Source: Saccharopolyspora thermophila (GTDB taxonomy: Bacteria; Actinomycetota; Actinomycetes; Mycobacteriales; Pseudonocardiaceae). From it: a stretch of 64,000 bases of DNA. Numbering within the stretch: position 1 is the first letter of the stretch; every line of letters starts with the position of its first letter. The DNA lies in the NCBI RefSeq assembly GCF_014646075.1, contig NZ_BMMT01000002.1, positions 372,001 to 436,000 on the forward strand, written 5' to 3'. The translations under genes were made by a program, and so were the position numbers. Shown here one piece after another: positions 1 to 9,684 of this stretch. The notes beneath the pieces are model-generated. The model had not been told where the DNA came from and did not search any database. It was given only the letters and a program-made list of their open reading frames with translations.

Positions 1-2
1 GA

Positions 3-527
3 TCCCGGAAGCTGCTCGCGCTGCTGTTCGGGGTGGCGGTGGTGGCCCTCGCGGTCGACATCGTCACCAAGGTGGCGGTGGTGGCCAACCTGGAAGGGCG
101 GCCGCCGGTCCGGCTGCTGGGCGGCCTGCTGTACCTGGACGTGCTGCGCAACCCGGGCGCGGCCTTCTCGCTGGCCACCGGCATGACCTGGCTGCTGGCG
201 CTGCTGGCCATCGCGGTCGTGGGCGTGATCATCTGGCTGGCGCCGAAGCTGCGCTCGCCCGGCTGGGCGGTCGGGCTCGGCCTGGTGCTTGGCGGCGCGC
301 TCGGCAACCTGGTGGACCGCGTCTTCCGCGCTCCCGGCCCACTGCAGGGCCACGTGGTGGACTTTGTGTCCGTGTTCGCGCCGGGCGGCGCGGTGTGGCC
401 GGTGTTCAACATCGCCGACAGTTGCATCGTCAGCGGCGGTGTCCTGGTGGTCCTGCTGTCGCTGCTGGGCCGCGACTACGACGGGACGGTGCACCGCCGG
501 AACAAGGCCGCGGAGAACGACTCGTGA
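3..527 (+). CDS. lspA: Lipoprotein signal peptidase (5' partial)
   Basis: Signal peptidase II, the membrane aspartic protease that cleaves the signal peptide of diacylglyceryl-modified prolipoproteins. The window opens inside the gene: the frame is open from base 3, so the true start lies to the left. The family blocks appear in order: [19 protein letters not shown] with the first catalytic Asp, and VFNIADSCI with the second, separated by hydrophobic helices. The stop overlaps the GTG of rluD by 4 bases, which suggests translational coupling. The enzyme acting just before it in the pathway, Lgt, is encoded at 58.9 kb. Confidence 0.96.
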   Translation, partial: SRKLLALLFGVAVVALAVDIVTKVAVVANLEGRPPVRLLGGLLYLDVLRNPGAAFSLATGMTWLLALLAIAVVGVIIWLAPKLRSPGWAVGLGLVLGGALGNLVDRVFRAPGPLQGHVVDFVSVFAPGGAVWPVFNIADSCIVSGGVLVVLLSLLGRDYDGTVHRRNKAAENDS

Positions 528-1453
528 GCGATCTGCGAACCCTGCCGGTGCCCGAGGGGCTGGACGGCATGCGGGTGGACGCCGGGCTGTCGAAACTGCT
601 GGGGCTGTCCCGCAGCGCCATTGCCTCCCTGGCGGAATCCGGTGACGTACTCATCGACGGCAGCCCGGCGGGCAAGTCGGACCGGCTGGTCGCCGGTGCG
701 TGGCTGGAGGTGACCCTGCCGACGGCGCGGCCGCCGCTGCAGGTCGTGCCGGTGCCCGTCGAGGGGCTGAAGATCCTGCACGAGGACGACGAGATCGTCG
801 TCGTCGACAAGCCGATCGGCGTGGCCGTGCACCCGAGCCCCGGCTGGGAGGGGCCGACCGTGGTGGGCGGGCTGGCCGCCGCGGGGGTGCGCATCGCGAC
901 CTCCGGCGCCGCCGAGCGGCAGGGCGTCGTGCACCGGCTGGACGCGGGAACCACCGGCGTCATGGTCGTGGCCAAGAGCGAGCACGCGTACTCCGTGCTC
1001 AAGCGGGCGTTCAAGGAACGCACCGTGGACAAGCGCTACCACGCGGTCGTGCAGGGCCACCCCGACCCGAGCCGCGGCACCATCGACGCGCCGATCGACC
1101 GGCACCCGCGCCACGACTACAAGTTCGCGGTCGTCACCGGTGGCAAGCCCAGCATCACGCACTACGAGACGGTGGAGGCGTTCCGCGCCGCATCACTGGT
1201 GGACGTGAAACTGGAAACCGGCCGCACCCACCAGATCCGGGTGCACTTCGCGGCGATCCGGCACCCCTGCGTCGGCGACCTCACCTACGGCGCGGACCCG
1301 GTGCTGGCCCGCAGGCTCGGCATCACCCGGCAGTGGCTGCACGCGCGGAGCCTGTCCTTCGAGCACCCCGCGGGCGGGTGGGTCACGTTCGACAGCGAGT
1401 ACCCGGCCGATCTGCAGCACGCGCTCGACGCGCTGCGCGATCAGGACAGCTGA
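524..1453 (+). CDS. rluD: RluD-type 23S rRNA pseudouridine synthase
   Basis: Pseudouridine synthase of the RluA/RluD family, 309 residues, expected to modify uridines of the large ribosomal RNA. An S4 RNA-binding domain occupies about residues 15-75, followed by the catalytic domain; the family signature HRLDAGTTG is at 137-145 with catalytic Asp140, and a second family block ([11 protein letters not shown]) follows. The GTG at 524 is chosen because it overlaps the lspA stop as GTGA and places the S4 domain at the usual distance; the longer open frame upstream lies inside lspA in another frame. The lspA-rluD pairing is common in actinobacteria. Which uridines are modified cannot be told from sequence. 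Confidence 0.94.
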   Translation: MSDLRTLPVPEGLDGMRVDAGLSKLLGLSRSAIASLAESGDVLIDGSPAGKSDRLVAGAWLEVTLPTARPPLQVVPVPVEGLKILHEDDEIVVVDKPIGVAVHPSPGWEGPTVVGGLAAAGVRIATSGAAERQGVVHRLDAGTTGVMVVAKSEHAYSVLKRAFKERTVDKRYHAVVQGHPDPSRGTIDAPIDRHPRHDYKFAVVTGGKPSITHYETVEAFRAASLVDVKLETGRTHQIRVHFAAIRHPCVGDLTYGADPVLARRLGITRQWLHARSLSFEHPAGGWVTFDSEYPADLQHALDALRDQDS

Positions 1454-1463
1454 TCCGGGTACC

Positions 1464-1489
1464 GTGGTCGCAACGAGCCGTGCGACCAC
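1464..1489 (+). terminator. Perfect 9-bp hairpin after rluD
   Basis: GTGGTCGCA at 1464-1472 and TGCGACCAC at 1481-1489 form a perfect stem with an 8-base loop. It lies just after the rluD stop and ends one base before the GGAGGG ribosome site of the next gene. It may terminate lspA-rluD transcripts or occlude that ribosome site; there is no T tract. Confidence 0.45.
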
Positions 1490-1500
1490 GGAGGGCCGGG

Positions 1501-1797
1501 ATGGCACAGTCGAGATCGTTCGAGGGTTCGGAGGCGCCGACGCCGCCCACCGGGATGCCGGTGATCCAGCCCGGTGCCGACGACGCCACCCCGGCCGAGG
1601 GCTTCACCAGCCTCCGCGACGTGATCAACGCCGAGGACATCGGCAGCGCCTCGCCTGCGGTGTTCGGCGCGCCGGAACCGGAGCCCGCGCCGGGCGAGGC
1701 GGGGGACTGGCCGAAGCTGGAGTACCGCAGCCGCAACCGGCCCGAACGCCCCGGGCGCACCAACCCGCTGCGCATCTTCCGCCGCCGCGCGGACTGA
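1501..1797 (+). CDS. Small hypothetical protein, 98 aa
   Basis: Unrecognised soluble protein. It starts at an ATG preceded by GGAGGG and shows the strong third-position GC of its neighbours, which favours this strand over the antisense open frames. The sequence is acidic and proline-rich in its first two thirds (low complexity, probably disordered), contains a short hydrophobic block around FTSLRDVINAEDIGS, and ends in a very basic tail (RTNPLRIFRRRAD). There is no signal peptide or membrane segment. It is downstream of rluD and convergent with pntB, so context gives no function. Confidence 0.6.
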   Translation: MAQSRSFEGSEAPTPPTGMPVIQPGADDATPAEGFTSLRDVINAEDIGSASPAVFGAPEPEPAPGEAGDWPKLEYRSRNRPERPGRTNPLRIFRRRAD

Positions 1798-1836
1798 ACG
1801 CGGGAGTCCAGCGGCGCAGGCGCTGTCGGCCACCCT

Positions 1837-1851
1837 CGCACCGCGGGTGCG
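1837..1851. terminator. Short hairpin between convergent genes
   Basis: CGCACC, three bases, then GGTGCG form a perfect 6-bp stem. It lies in the 81-base gap between the small protein ending at 1797 and pntB ending at 1879, so it could serve either strand. It is short and lacks a T tract. Confidence 0.3.
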
Positions 1852-1878
1852 TCCAGCGAGATCACCGGCGCGGAACGC

Positions 1879-3258
1879 TCACAGGGCCTTGAGCTCTTCG
1901 ATCACGTCGCGGACCGAGGACTTGGCGTCGCCGAAGAGCATCGAGGTCTTCGGGTCGGTGTAGAGCGGGTTGTCCACGCCGGCGAACCCGGCGCGCATCG
2001 AGCGCTTCAGCACGATGACCGCCCTGGCCTGGTCGACGTTGAGGATCGGCATGCCGTAGATGGGCGAGCCCGGGTCGGAGCGCGCCGCCGGATTGGTGAC
2101 GTCGTTGGCGCCGATCACCAGGGCGACGTCGGTGCGGGCGAACTCGTCGTTGATCTCGTCCATCTCCTTGAGCTGCTCGTAGGGCACGTCCGCCTCGGCC
2201 AGCAGCACGTTCATGTGACCGGGCATCCGGCCCGCCACCGGGTGGATCGCGTAGTTGACCTCGACGCCCCGCTCGGTCAGCAGTTTGGCCATGTCCTGCA
2301 CCGCGTGCTGCGCCTGCGCGACGGCCATGCCGTAGCCGGGCACGATGATCACCTGGTTCGCGTAGGCGAGCTGGATCGCCGCGTCGGCCGCGCTGATCGA
2401 CCGCACCGAGCCACCGGCGGTGACCGGCGCGGCCGCCTGGCCGCCGCCGAACCCGCCCGCGACGATCGACGGGATCGACCGGTTCATCGCCTTGGCCATC
2501 TGGTCGGTGAGGATCGAACCGGAGGCGCCCACCAGCATGCCCGCCACGATCATCGCGGTGTTGCCCAGCGCCAGCCCGGCTGCCGCGGCGGACAGCCCGG
2601 TGAACGCGTTGAGCAGCGAGACCACCACCGGCATGTCCGCGCCGCCGATGGGCAGCACCACCGCGAGGCCGCCGAGCCCGGCCAGCACCAGCACCGCCAC
2701 CAGCAGCAGTTCCGCCGTGCCGCCGAGTCCGATCGCCACCGCGCACGCCACGGCCCCGGCCAGCAGCAGCACGTTCAGCGGCAGCTGCCACCGGCCCGCG
2801 CTGATCGGGCGGCCGGGCAGCAGTTCCTGCAGCTTGCCGAACGCCACCAGCGAACCCCAGAACGAGATGGAGCCGATGATCGCGGCGAACAGCGTCGAGA
2901 TCGGGACGAACGCGGGCTCCCCGGTGAATCCCGCCGTTTCCCGGAACTCCACCCACGCGGTGAGCGCCACCGCCCCGCCGCCGACGCCGTTGAACAGCGC
3001 CACCATCTGCGGCATCGCGGTCATCTTCACCCGCCGCGCGGCGGGAATCCCGATCACCGTGCCGAGCACCAGGCCCAGCGCGATCAGCCACCAGTTGCCC
3101 AGCCCGGGCGTGAGCAGGGTCGCGACCACCGCGACCACCATGCCCGCGGCGGCGATCGCGTTGCCCCGCACCGCGGTGCGCGGACCGGTCAGGCCCATCA
3201 GGCCGTAGATGAACAGCGCGAACGCCAGGATGTAGAGCACCGACCGCAGCGTGATCAC
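1879..3258 (-). CDS. pntB: NAD(P) transhydrogenase subunit beta
   Basis: Beta subunit of the proton-translocating nicotinamide nucleotide transhydrogenase, which uses the proton-motive force to reduce NADP+ with NADH. The 459 residues comprise about eight to nine N-terminal membrane helices and a C-terminal NADP(H)-binding domain beginning near the motif VIIVPGYGMAVAQAQ, with later conserved blocks GRMPGHMNVLLAEADVPY and ALVIGANDVTNPAA. The GTG start overlaps the pntAB stop by 4 bases. Together with pntAB and pntAA it forms one minus-strand operon with the three-polypeptide arrangement. Confidence 0.96.
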   Translation of the reverse strand: MITLRSVLYILAFALFIYGLMGLTGPRTAVRGNAIAAAGMVVAVVATLLTPGLGNWWLIALGLVLGTVIGIPAARRVKMTAMPQMVALFNGVGGGAVALTAWVEFRETAGFTGEPAFVPISTLFAAIIGSISFWGSLVAFGKLQELLPGRPISAGRWQLPLNVLLLAGAVACAVAIGLGGTAELLLVAVLVLAGLGGLAVVLPIGGADMPVVVSLLNAFTGLSAAAAGLALGNTAMIVAGMLVGASGSILTDQMAKAMNRSIPSIVAGGFGGGQAAAPVTAGGSVRSISAADAAIQLAYANQVIIVPGYGMAVAQAQHAVQDMAKLLTERGVEVNYAIHPVAGRMPGHMNVLLAEADVPYEQLKEMDEINDEFARTDVALVIGANDVTNPAARSDPGSPIYGMPILNVDQARAVIVLKRSMRAGFAGVDNPLYTDPKTSMLFGDAKSSVRDVIEELKAL

Positions 3259-3560
3259 TTCTGCGCACCCTTCCGGGCGGCGTCCGGCCTGCGCCGGAAC
3301 ATGCCCAGCATCCGGTCGGTGACGAGGAAACCGCCGACCACGTTGATGGTGCCGAACACGATCGCCACCAGGGCCAGCAGCTGCGAGACGAGGTCGGTCA
3401 CGCCCGATCCGAGCACCAGCACGCCGCCGAGCAGCACGATGCCGTGGATGGCGTTGGTGCCCGACATGAGCGGCGTGTGCAGGGTGTTGGGCACCTTGGA
3501 GATCACCGCGAAGCCGACGAACCCCGCCAGCACCAGGATCGCCAGATCGGCCAGGAACAT
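3255..3560 (-). CDS. pntAB: NAD(P) transhydrogenase subunit alpha part 2 (membrane)
   Basis: Small membrane subunit corresponding to the C-terminal membrane part of an undivided alpha subunit; about 101 residues with three membrane helices and the conserved block MSGTNAIHGIVLLG. It docks with PntB to form the proton channel. The ATG at 3560 is preferred over an in-frame GTG at 3566 because GGAGG then sits 5-6 bases upstream, whereas it would abut the GTG. It lies 34 bases after the pntAA stop and overlaps pntB by 4 bases. Confidence 0.93.
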   Translation of the reverse strand: MFLADLAILVLAGFVGFAVISKVPNTLHTPLMSGTNAIHGIVLLGGVLVLGSGVTDLVSQLLALVAIVFGTINVVGGFLVTDRMLGMFRRRPDAARKGAQK

Positions 3561-3594
3561 CGCCACCTCCTTCCGGTAGTGGGGGCCGAGCTGC

Positions 3595-4704
3595 TCATGG
3601 CGCCCCGCTGGGCGCGGGCCGGGTGATGCAGGTGGCGGCGATGACCTCGTCGGAGAAGTCCGGGGCCAGGCGGCCCTCGACCAGCATCAGTTCCAGCAGG
3701 GCCGCCACGTTGCGGGCGAAGAGCTCGCTGGCGTGCTCCGGCATGGTGGCCGGGAGGTTCAGCGGGCAGGCGATGGTGACCTCGTGGTGGACCACGGTCC
3801 GCCCCGGCTCGCTGAGCTCGCAGTTGCCCCCCGCCGCCCCGGCCAGGTCCACGACCACGCTGCCCGGCCGCATCCGGCGCACCGCGTCCGCCGGAACCAG
3901 CTTCGGCGCCGGGCGGCCCGGGACCATGGCCGTGGTGATCACCACATCGTGCCCGGCGATCTCCGCAGCCAGCCGCTGGGTCTGCTCGGCGCGTTCCGCC
4001 GCGGTCAGCTCCCGGGCGTAGCCGCCCTCGCCGACCGCCGCGACCCCCAGGTCGAGCCACTTCGCACCCACCGAGCGCACCTGGTCGGCCACCTCCGGCC
4101 GCACGTCGTATCCGGTGGTGCGCGCGCCCAGCCGCTTCGCGGTCGCCAGCGCCTGCAGCCCGGCCACCCCGGCCCCGAGCACCAGCACGGACGCGGGTTT
4201 CACGGTGCCCGCCGCGGTGGTGAGCATCGGGAAGAACCGGGTGCACTCGCCGGCCGCGAGCAGCACGGCCCGGTACCCGGCGACGTTGGCCTGCGAAGAC
4301 AGCGCGTCCATCGACTGGGCCCGGGAGATCCGCGGCACCGACTCCAGCGCGAAGCCGGTCACGCCCGCCTCGCGCAGCCGCCGCGCCACGTCCGGGTCGG
4401 TCAGCGGGGCCAGGAACCCGATCAGCGCCGAACCGGGCCGCAACCGGGCGATCTCCGCCGCGCCCGGCGGGTTGACCTTGACGACCACGTCGGCCGACCA
4501 GGGGTCGCCGGTGCTCGCGCCCGCCTTGGTGAACTCCTCGTCCGGGATCAGCGCCGCCGCCCCGGCACCGGGCTCGACGACGACACCCACGCCGCGCGAG
4601 CAGAGCCGTCCCACGACAGCGGGCACCAGCGCGACGCGGCGCTCACCCGGGAGCGTCTCGCGTGGCACACCGACGCTGAGTCGATCGCCCTCGTGCGAGG
4701 TCAT
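3595..4704 (-). CDS. pntAA: NAD(P) transhydrogenase subunit alpha part 1 (NAD-binding)
   Basis: Soluble NAD(H)-binding subunit, 369 residues, of the alanine dehydrogenase/PNT family. Visible blocks are the N-terminal VGVPRETLPGERRVALVP, a central Rossmann motif VLVLGAGVAGLQALATAKRLGA, and a C-terminal VVDLAGAAGGNCE. The frame is open for 38 more codons upstream, but the ATG at 4704 has GGAG just upstream and begins at the usual family N-terminus. It is the first gene of the pntAA-pntAB-pntB operon; the promoter should lie in the 150 bases before it, where nothing distinctive was seen. Confidence 0.94.
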   Translation of the reverse strand: MTSHEGDRLSVGVPRETLPGERRVALVPAVVGRLCSRGVGVVVEPGAGAAALIPDEEFTKAGASTGDPWSADVVVKVNPPGAAEIARLRPGSALIGFLAPLTDPDVARRLREAGVTGFALESVPRISRAQSMDALSSQANVAGYRAVLLAAGECTRFFPMLTTAAGTVKPASVLVLGAGVAGLQALATAKRLGARTTGYDVRPEVADQVRSVGAKWLDLGVAAVGEGGYARELTAAERAEQTQRLAAEIAGHDVVITTAMVPGRPAPKLVPADAVRRMRPGSVVVDLAGAAGGNCELSEPGRTVVHHEVTIACPLNLPATMPEHASELFARNVAALLELMLVEGRLAPDFSDEVIAATCITRPAPSGAP

Positions 4705-4855
4705 GACTCCAAGGGGTCCACACCGGAGCACGAACCGCAAGAGCACACGCCCGATCGGCGGCAGTGGATCACCGGGACAGACGTAGGCCACCGGTCCCGG
4801 CCGGGAGCGCGGTTCCACCCAGCATGCGGTTCAGGCGACGATCACGAGCCCGGGC

Positions 4856-5827
4856 TCACAGGTCGGTGATGTCCCAGGTGAGGGTGCGCTGCTCGTCGCC
4901 GGGGCGGGGCGTCCAACGAACCGCCACCAGCTCGGTGGACTCCGGCAGCACGTAGACCGTGTGGCCGCCCGCGGTCTCGCCCGGCTGCACGCCGATGCGG
5001 TGCGGCGGGCGGGACGACAGCGACACCGGTGCCTTCTGCACCGCCGAGCCGTCCTTGGCGATGAGCTCCAGGTACAGGTCGGGCAGCGAGGCGAACGGCG
5101 CCGCGCCGCGGTTGGTCAGCTCGGTGTGCACCACCACCGCGCGCTCGCCGTCCTGCAGTTCGTACCCGGCCGCGGTGAACAGGAAGTCCGCGGGGTCGAC
5201 GACCTCGACCAGCTGGATGGTGATCCGCTCGCCCTCCGGGCCCTCGACGTCGAGCTTGCTGCCGACCTTGCCGGTGCGCACCGGCGCCGGCGGCTGCGGG
5301 GCGCCGGGGAACTGCTGGTCACCGCGGGCCCACGCCGCGGAACCCGGGGGTCCCCACACGTTCATCGGGTCCGGCGGTCCGGGCGGGGTGTGCTGCGGGA
5401 ACGACGGCGGCGGGCCGGGCGGCACGAAGCGCTGCGGGGTGCTGGGCGCGCCGTGGCCCGGCACCGGGTGGCTTCCGCTGGGCATCGGGTAGCCACCGGA
5501 GGGTTGCGGGTAGGGGCCCGACGGCGGCACCTGGTACGTGCCGCTGTGCGGGCCGGACACGTGGTGCGGGCCGGAGACCTGGTAGGGGCCGCTGGCCATG
5601 TTTTGCGCGGCCCACTGCTGGGCGGCGGCGACCGCGTTGCGGATGCCCTGCACGTCGCACTCGACCCCGACGATCAGCGGGAGACCGGTCGTGGACAGGG
5701 CAGCGAGGCGCGCCGCGACGTCGCGCACATCCATGCCGAGCCGACCGGCGATCTCGGGAACCGCCGCACGGCCCATCTCGGCGACGACGCTCAGCAGACG
5801 CACGTCCACGGGATCAGGGCCAGCCAC
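4856..5827 (-). CDS. Winged-helix protein with proline-rich linker and DUF4352-like tail
   Basis: A 323-residue protein of three parts. Residues 1-60 look like an AsnC/Lrp- or MarR-type winged helix ([23 protein letters not shown] followed by a helix and a turn). Residues about 75-185 are a Pro/Gly/Ser-rich linker with imperfect repeats ([20 protein letters not shown]). Residues about 195-323 resemble a DUF4352-type immunoglobulin-like domain, a fold usually exported. No membrane segment or signal peptide separates the parts, so the whole protein should be cytoplasmic. The GTG start at 5827 is divergent from dnaE1. Function unknown. Confidence 0.7.
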   Translation of the reverse strand: MAGPDPVDVRLLSVVAEMGRAAVPEIAGRLGMDVRDVAARLAALSTTGLPLIVGVECDVQGIRNAVAAAQQWAAQNMASGPYQVSGPHHVSGPHSGTYQVPPSGPYPQPSGGYPMPSGSHPVPGHGAPSTPQRFVPPGPPPSFPQHTPPGPPDPMNVWGPPGSAAWARGDQQFPGAPQPPAPVRTGKVGSKLDVEGPEGERITIQLVEVVDPADFLFTAAGYELQDGERAVVVHTELTNRGAAPFASLPDLYLELIAKDGSAVQKAPVSLSSRPPHRIGVQPGETAGGHTVYVLPESTELVAVRWTPRPGDEQRTLTWDITDL

Positions 5828-6013
5828 GATGTGCCACGCTACCCGCTCCCACCGATCACCGCGTCAACTGGTCGGGACTTCGGGGCGGTTGCGCACAGGT
5901 GGACGTCACCCACACCGATCCCGCCGCAACGCCGGGGGAATCCCCGATCACGTCGGAGCCGGGAGTTAGGCTGGCACCTCTCCCACAATCCGCCGCGAAG
6001 GAGGACTTCCGCC

Positions 6014-9000
6014 GTGCCTGTCGACCCCTTCGTCCACCTCCACGTGCACACCGAGTACTCGATGCTCGACGGTGCGGCGAAGGTCGGGGCGTTGTTCGCC
6101 GAAGCCGAGCGCCTGGGCATGTCCGCGGTGGGAATGACCGACCACGGCAACATGTTCGGCGCCGACGAGTTCTACCAGCAGGCGAAGAAGACCGGCATCA
6201 AGCCGATCATCGGCATCGAGGCGTACCTGGCGCCGGGCAGCCGGTTCCACAAGAAGCCGGTGTTCTGGGGCGAGGCCAAGCAGCGCGGCACCGACGAGTT
6301 CGGCGAGGGCGGCGACGTCTCCGGTGGGGGCGCCTACACGCACATGACGATGCTGGCGCGCAACGCCACCGGCCTGCGCAACCTGTTCACCCTCTCCAGC
6401 CGGGCCAGCTTCGAGGGCTACTACCGCAAGCCGCGCATGGACCGCGAACTGATCGCCGAGTACGCCGAGGGCATCATCGCCACCACCGGCTGCCCGTCGG
6501 GTGAGGTGCAGACCCGCCTGCGGCTGCGGCAGTTCGACGAGGCGCTGCAGGCCGCCGCCGACTACCGGGACATCTTCGGCAAGGACTACTTCTTCCTGGA
6601 GCTGATGGACCACGGCCTGCCGATTGAGCGGTCGGTGCGCCAGGGCCTGCTGGAGATCGCCAAGAAGCTGGACCTCAAGCCGCTGGCCACCAACGACAGC
6701 CACTACGTCACGATCGACCAGGCCGAGTCGCACGGCGCGCTGCTGTGCGTGCAGTCCGGCAAGACGCTCAGTGACGAGAACCGGTTCAAGTTCGACGGCG
6801 ACGGCTACTACCTCAAGTCGGCCGAGGAGATGCGCGAGTACTGGGACAAGGAGGTCCCGGGCGCGGCTGACAACACCCTGCTGGTCGCCGACATGGTGGA
6901 GTCCTACGAGGACGTCTGGAAGTACCAGGACCGGATGCCGCGCGTCACCGACGGCACCGGCAAGACCGAGCGGGAGCTGCTGGCCGCCGAGATCGAGCAG
7001 TACCTGCCCACCCGCTACCCGAACGGGCCGACCGAGGAGTGCCGCCAGCGCATCCAGGTCGAGCTGGACGTGCTGGACAAGAAGGGCTACTGCGCGTACT
7101 TCCTGGTCGTCGGCGACCTGACCCGGTGGGCGAAGTCGCAGGGCATCCACGTCGGCCCGGGCCGCGGTTCGGCGGCCGGGTCGCTGCTGGCCTACATCCT
7201 GCACATCACCAACCTGGACCCGCTGGAGCACGGGCTGATCTTCGAGCGGTTCCTGAACCCGGAGCGCAACTCCCCGCCGGACATCGACCTCGACTTCGAC
7301 GACCGGCGCCGCGACGAGGTCCTGCAGTACGCGATCAACAAGTACGGCCGGGACAAGGTGGCGCAGGTCATCACCTTCGGCAAGATCAAGACCAAGGCGG
7401 CGATCAAGGACGCCGCCCGGGTTCACCACGGCCAGCCCGGCTTCGCCATCGCCGACAAGATCTCCAAGGCGCTGCCGCCGCCGATCGCGGCCAAGGACAT
7501 CCCGCTGTCGGGCATCGTGGACCCGCAGCACGAGCGCTATGCCGAGGCCGCCGAGGTCCGCGGACTGATCGAGAACGACCCGACGGTGTCGCAGATCTTC
7601 GAGACCGCGCGCGGCCTGGAGGGGCTGATCCGCAACGCCGGTGTGCACGCCTGCGCGGTGATCCTCTCCTCGCAGCCGCTGCTGGGCACGGTGCCGCTGT
7701 GGGCACGCGACGACGGCTCGATCATCACCGGCTGGGACTACCCGTCCTGCGAGGCCATCGGCCTGCTGAAGATGGACTTCCTGGGGCTGTCCAACCTCAC
7801 CATCCTCGGCGACGCGCTGAAGATGGTGAAGGACAACCACGGCGTCGAGATCGACCTGTCCACGTTGGCGCTGGACGACAAGGCCACCTACGAGCTGCTG
7901 GCCCGCGGGGAGAGCCTGGGCGTGTTCCAGCTCGAAGGTGGCGGTATGCGGGAACTGCTCAAGCGCATGCAGCCCACCGAGTTCGCCGACATCGTGGCCT
8001 GCAACGCGCTGTACCGGCCGGGCCCGATGGAGGTCAACGCGCACAACGACTACGCGGACCGCAAGAACGGCAAGAAACCGGTCGAGCCGATCCACCCCGA
8101 GCTGGACGAGCCGCTCAAGGACATCCTGGCCGAGACCTACGGTCTCATCGTCTACCAGGAGCAGATCATGGCCATCGCGCAGAAGGTGGCCGGCTACAGC
8201 CTCGGACGAGCGGACATCCTGCGCCGCGCGATGGGTAAGAAGAAGAAGGAGGTCCTGGACCAGGAGTTCGAGGGCTTCCGGGACGGCATGCTGGCGCAGG
8301 GCTTCTCCGACGAGGCGATCGAGAAGCTGTGGGCGACGGTGCTGCCGTTCGCCGGTTACGCGTTCAACAAGTCGCACGCGGCCGGGTACGCCCTGGTGGC
8401 GTACTGGACGGCGTACCTGAAGGCGAACTACCCGGCCGAGTACATGGCCGCGCTGTTGACCTCCAACGGCGACAACAAGGACAAGATGGCGGTCTACCTC
8501 GCCGAGTGCCGCCGGATGGGCGTCAAGGTGCTCTCGCCGGACGTCAACGACTCCAAGGACACCTTCGCCGCGGTCGGTTCGGACATCCGCTTCGGGATGA
8601 GTGCGATCCGCAACGTCGGGTCCAACGTGGTGGCCTCCATCGTGAAGACCCGCGAGGAGAAGGGCCGCTACACGTCGTTCACCGACTTCCTGGACAAGTC
8701 GGAGATCACCGTCTGCAACAAGCGGGTCATCGAGTCGCTCATCAAGGCCGGGGCGTTCGACTCGTTGGGGCACACCCGGATGTCGTTGGCCCAGCACCAC
8801 GAGGCGGCGGTGGACGCGGTCATCGGCCTCAAGCGGCAGCAGGCGATGGGCCAGTTCGACCTGTTCGGCGGCGGGGATGACACGGACACGGCAGAATCAG
8901 CCTCGCCGCTGGCGCACCTGCAGTTCACGCCGGAGGAGTGGCCGCGCAAGCAGTTGCTGGCCTATGAGCGCGAGATGCTGGGCCTGTACGTCTCGGCGCA

Positions 9001-9601
9001 CCCGCTGGACGGGGCGGAGCGGCTCCTCGCGCCGTACCAGGACACCAGCATCGCCGATCTGGTGGGCGGGGAACGGGACTTCGGCAACGGCAAGGACCAG
9101 ATCAAGATCGCCGGGATGATCTCGGGAATCCAGCGCCGTATCAACAAGAACGGCCACCCGTGGGCGATCGTCACGCTGGAGGACCTGGATGCCAGCGTGG
9201 AGGTGCTGTTCTTCCCGAAGTCCTACGAAATGTTCGCCGACTGCCTGGTGGAGGACACGGCACTGGCCGTCAAGGGCCGGGTCAACGAGCGCGAGGGCAC
9301 GATCAGCGTGTTCGCCTCGGACGCGGTGCCGGTGGACATCTCGGCGGCGGAGACCGACCCGGGCACCAGCCCGGCGTTCGTGATCAAGGTGCCGGTGGCG
9401 CGGGTGGACCAGTCGCTGGTGGCGGAGCTGAAGCGGACCCTGCGGGCGCACGCGGGCACCACCCCGGTGCACCTCAAGCTGCAGAGCCCGCGCGGCACCA
9501 CGCGACTGGCGCTGTCCAGCGACTTCTTCGTGTCGACGGAGAACGGCCTGCAGGGCGAACTGAAGGGCCTGCTGGGCGCGGGCTGCTTCGAGTCCTACTG
9601 A
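6014..9601 (+). CDS. dnaE1: DNA polymerase III alpha subunit
   Basis: Replicative polymerase, 1195 residues, normal for actinobacterial DnaE1. An N-terminal PHP domain keeps its metal-binding motifs ([17 protein letters not shown]), which in this group supply the proofreading exonuclease. The C-family palm has [10 protein letters not shown] at about 381 and the catalytic Asp cluster PDIDLDFDD at about 422. A C-terminal OB fold ([20 protein letters not shown]) starts near 1029. The frame is open for 351 codons further upstream, but the GTG at 6014 has GAAGGAGG 10 bases before it and begins at the family N-terminus. It is transcribed away from the HTH/DUF4352 gene. Confidence 0.98.
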   Translation: MPVDPFVHLHVHTEYSMLDGAAKVGALFAEAERLGMSAVGMTDHGNMFGADEFYQQAKKTGIKPIIGIEAYLAPGSRFHKKPVFWGEAKQRGTDEFGEGGDVSGGGAYTHMTMLARNATGLRNLFTLSSRASFEGYYRKPRMDRELIAEYAEGIIATTGCPSGEVQTRLRLRQFDEALQAAADYRDIFGKDYFFLELMDHGLPIERSVRQGLLEIAKKLDLKPLATNDSHYVTIDQAESHGALLCVQSGKTLSDENRFKFDGDGYYLKSAEEMREYWDKEVPGAADNTLLVADMVESYEDVWKYQDRMPRVTDGTGKTERELLAAEIEQYLPTRYPNGPTEECRQRIQVELDVLDKKGYCAYFLVVGDLTRWAKSQGIHVGPGRGSAAGSLLAYILHITNLDPLEHGLIFERFLNPERNSPPDIDLDFDDRRRDEVLQYAINKYGRDKVAQVITFGKIKTKAAIKDAARVHHGQPGFAIADKISKALPPPIAAKDIPLSGIVDPQHERYAEAAEVRGLIENDPTVSQIFETARGLEGLIRNAGVHACAVILSSQPLLGTVPLWARDDGSIITGWDYPSCEAIGLLKMDFLGLSNLTILGDALKMVKDNHGVEIDLSTLALDDKATYELLARGESLGVFQLEGGGMRELLKRMQPTEFADIVACNALYRPGPMEVNAHNDYADRKNGKKPVEPIHPELDEPLKDILAETYGLIVYQEQIMAIAQKVAGYSLGRADILRRAMGKKKKEVLDQEFEGFRDGMLAQGFSDEAIEKLWATVLPFAGYAFNKSHAAGYALVAYWTAYLKANYPAEYMAALLTSNGDNKDKMAVYLAECRRMGVKVLSPDVNDSKDTFAAVGSDIRFGMSAIRNVGSNVVASIVKTREEKGRYTSFTDFLDKSEITVCNKRVIESLIKAGAFDSLGHTRMSLAQHHEAAVDAVIGLKRQQAMGQFDLFGGGDDTDTAESASPLAHLQFTPEEWPRKQLLAYEREMLGLYVSAHPLDGAERLLAPYQDTSIADLVGGERDFGNGKDQIKIAGMISGIQRRINKNGHPWAIVTLEDLDASVEVLFFPKSYEMFADCLVEDTALAVKGRVNEREGTISVFASDAVPVDISAAETDPGTSPAFVIKVPVARVDQSLVAELKRTLRAHAGTTPVHLKLQSPRGTTRLALSSDFFVSTENGLQGELKGLLGAGCFESY

Positions 9602-9663
9602 GCGCGGCTGCCACAGCGCGAGAACGCGTGTCTTCGGGGGCGAGGGCATCCTTGACCCGGTGG

Positions 9664-9679
9664 TGAACGGTGCCGCTCA
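9664..9679. repeat. 16-base element, copy 1
   Basis: TGAACGGTGCCGCTCA is an imperfect dyad (7-base arms, one G-T mismatch) between the convergent dnaE1 and multicopper oxidase genes. The identical 16 bases recur at 51402-51417. The position suggests a terminator-like or dispersed repeat. Confidence 0.5.
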
Positions 9680-9684
9680 TCCGG

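Noticed and set aside
4961-6013. N-terminal extension of dnaE1 by 351 codons
   Set aside because: The extension is shadow sequence opposite the HTH/DUF4352 gene; the GTG at 6014 has a good ribosome site and starts the PHP domain.
5966-8800. 944-codon open frame on the minus strand opposite dnaE1
   Set aside because: Low-complexity Val/Leu/Arg/Gln-rich translation and full overlap with an unambiguous dnaE1; it is a product of GC bias.
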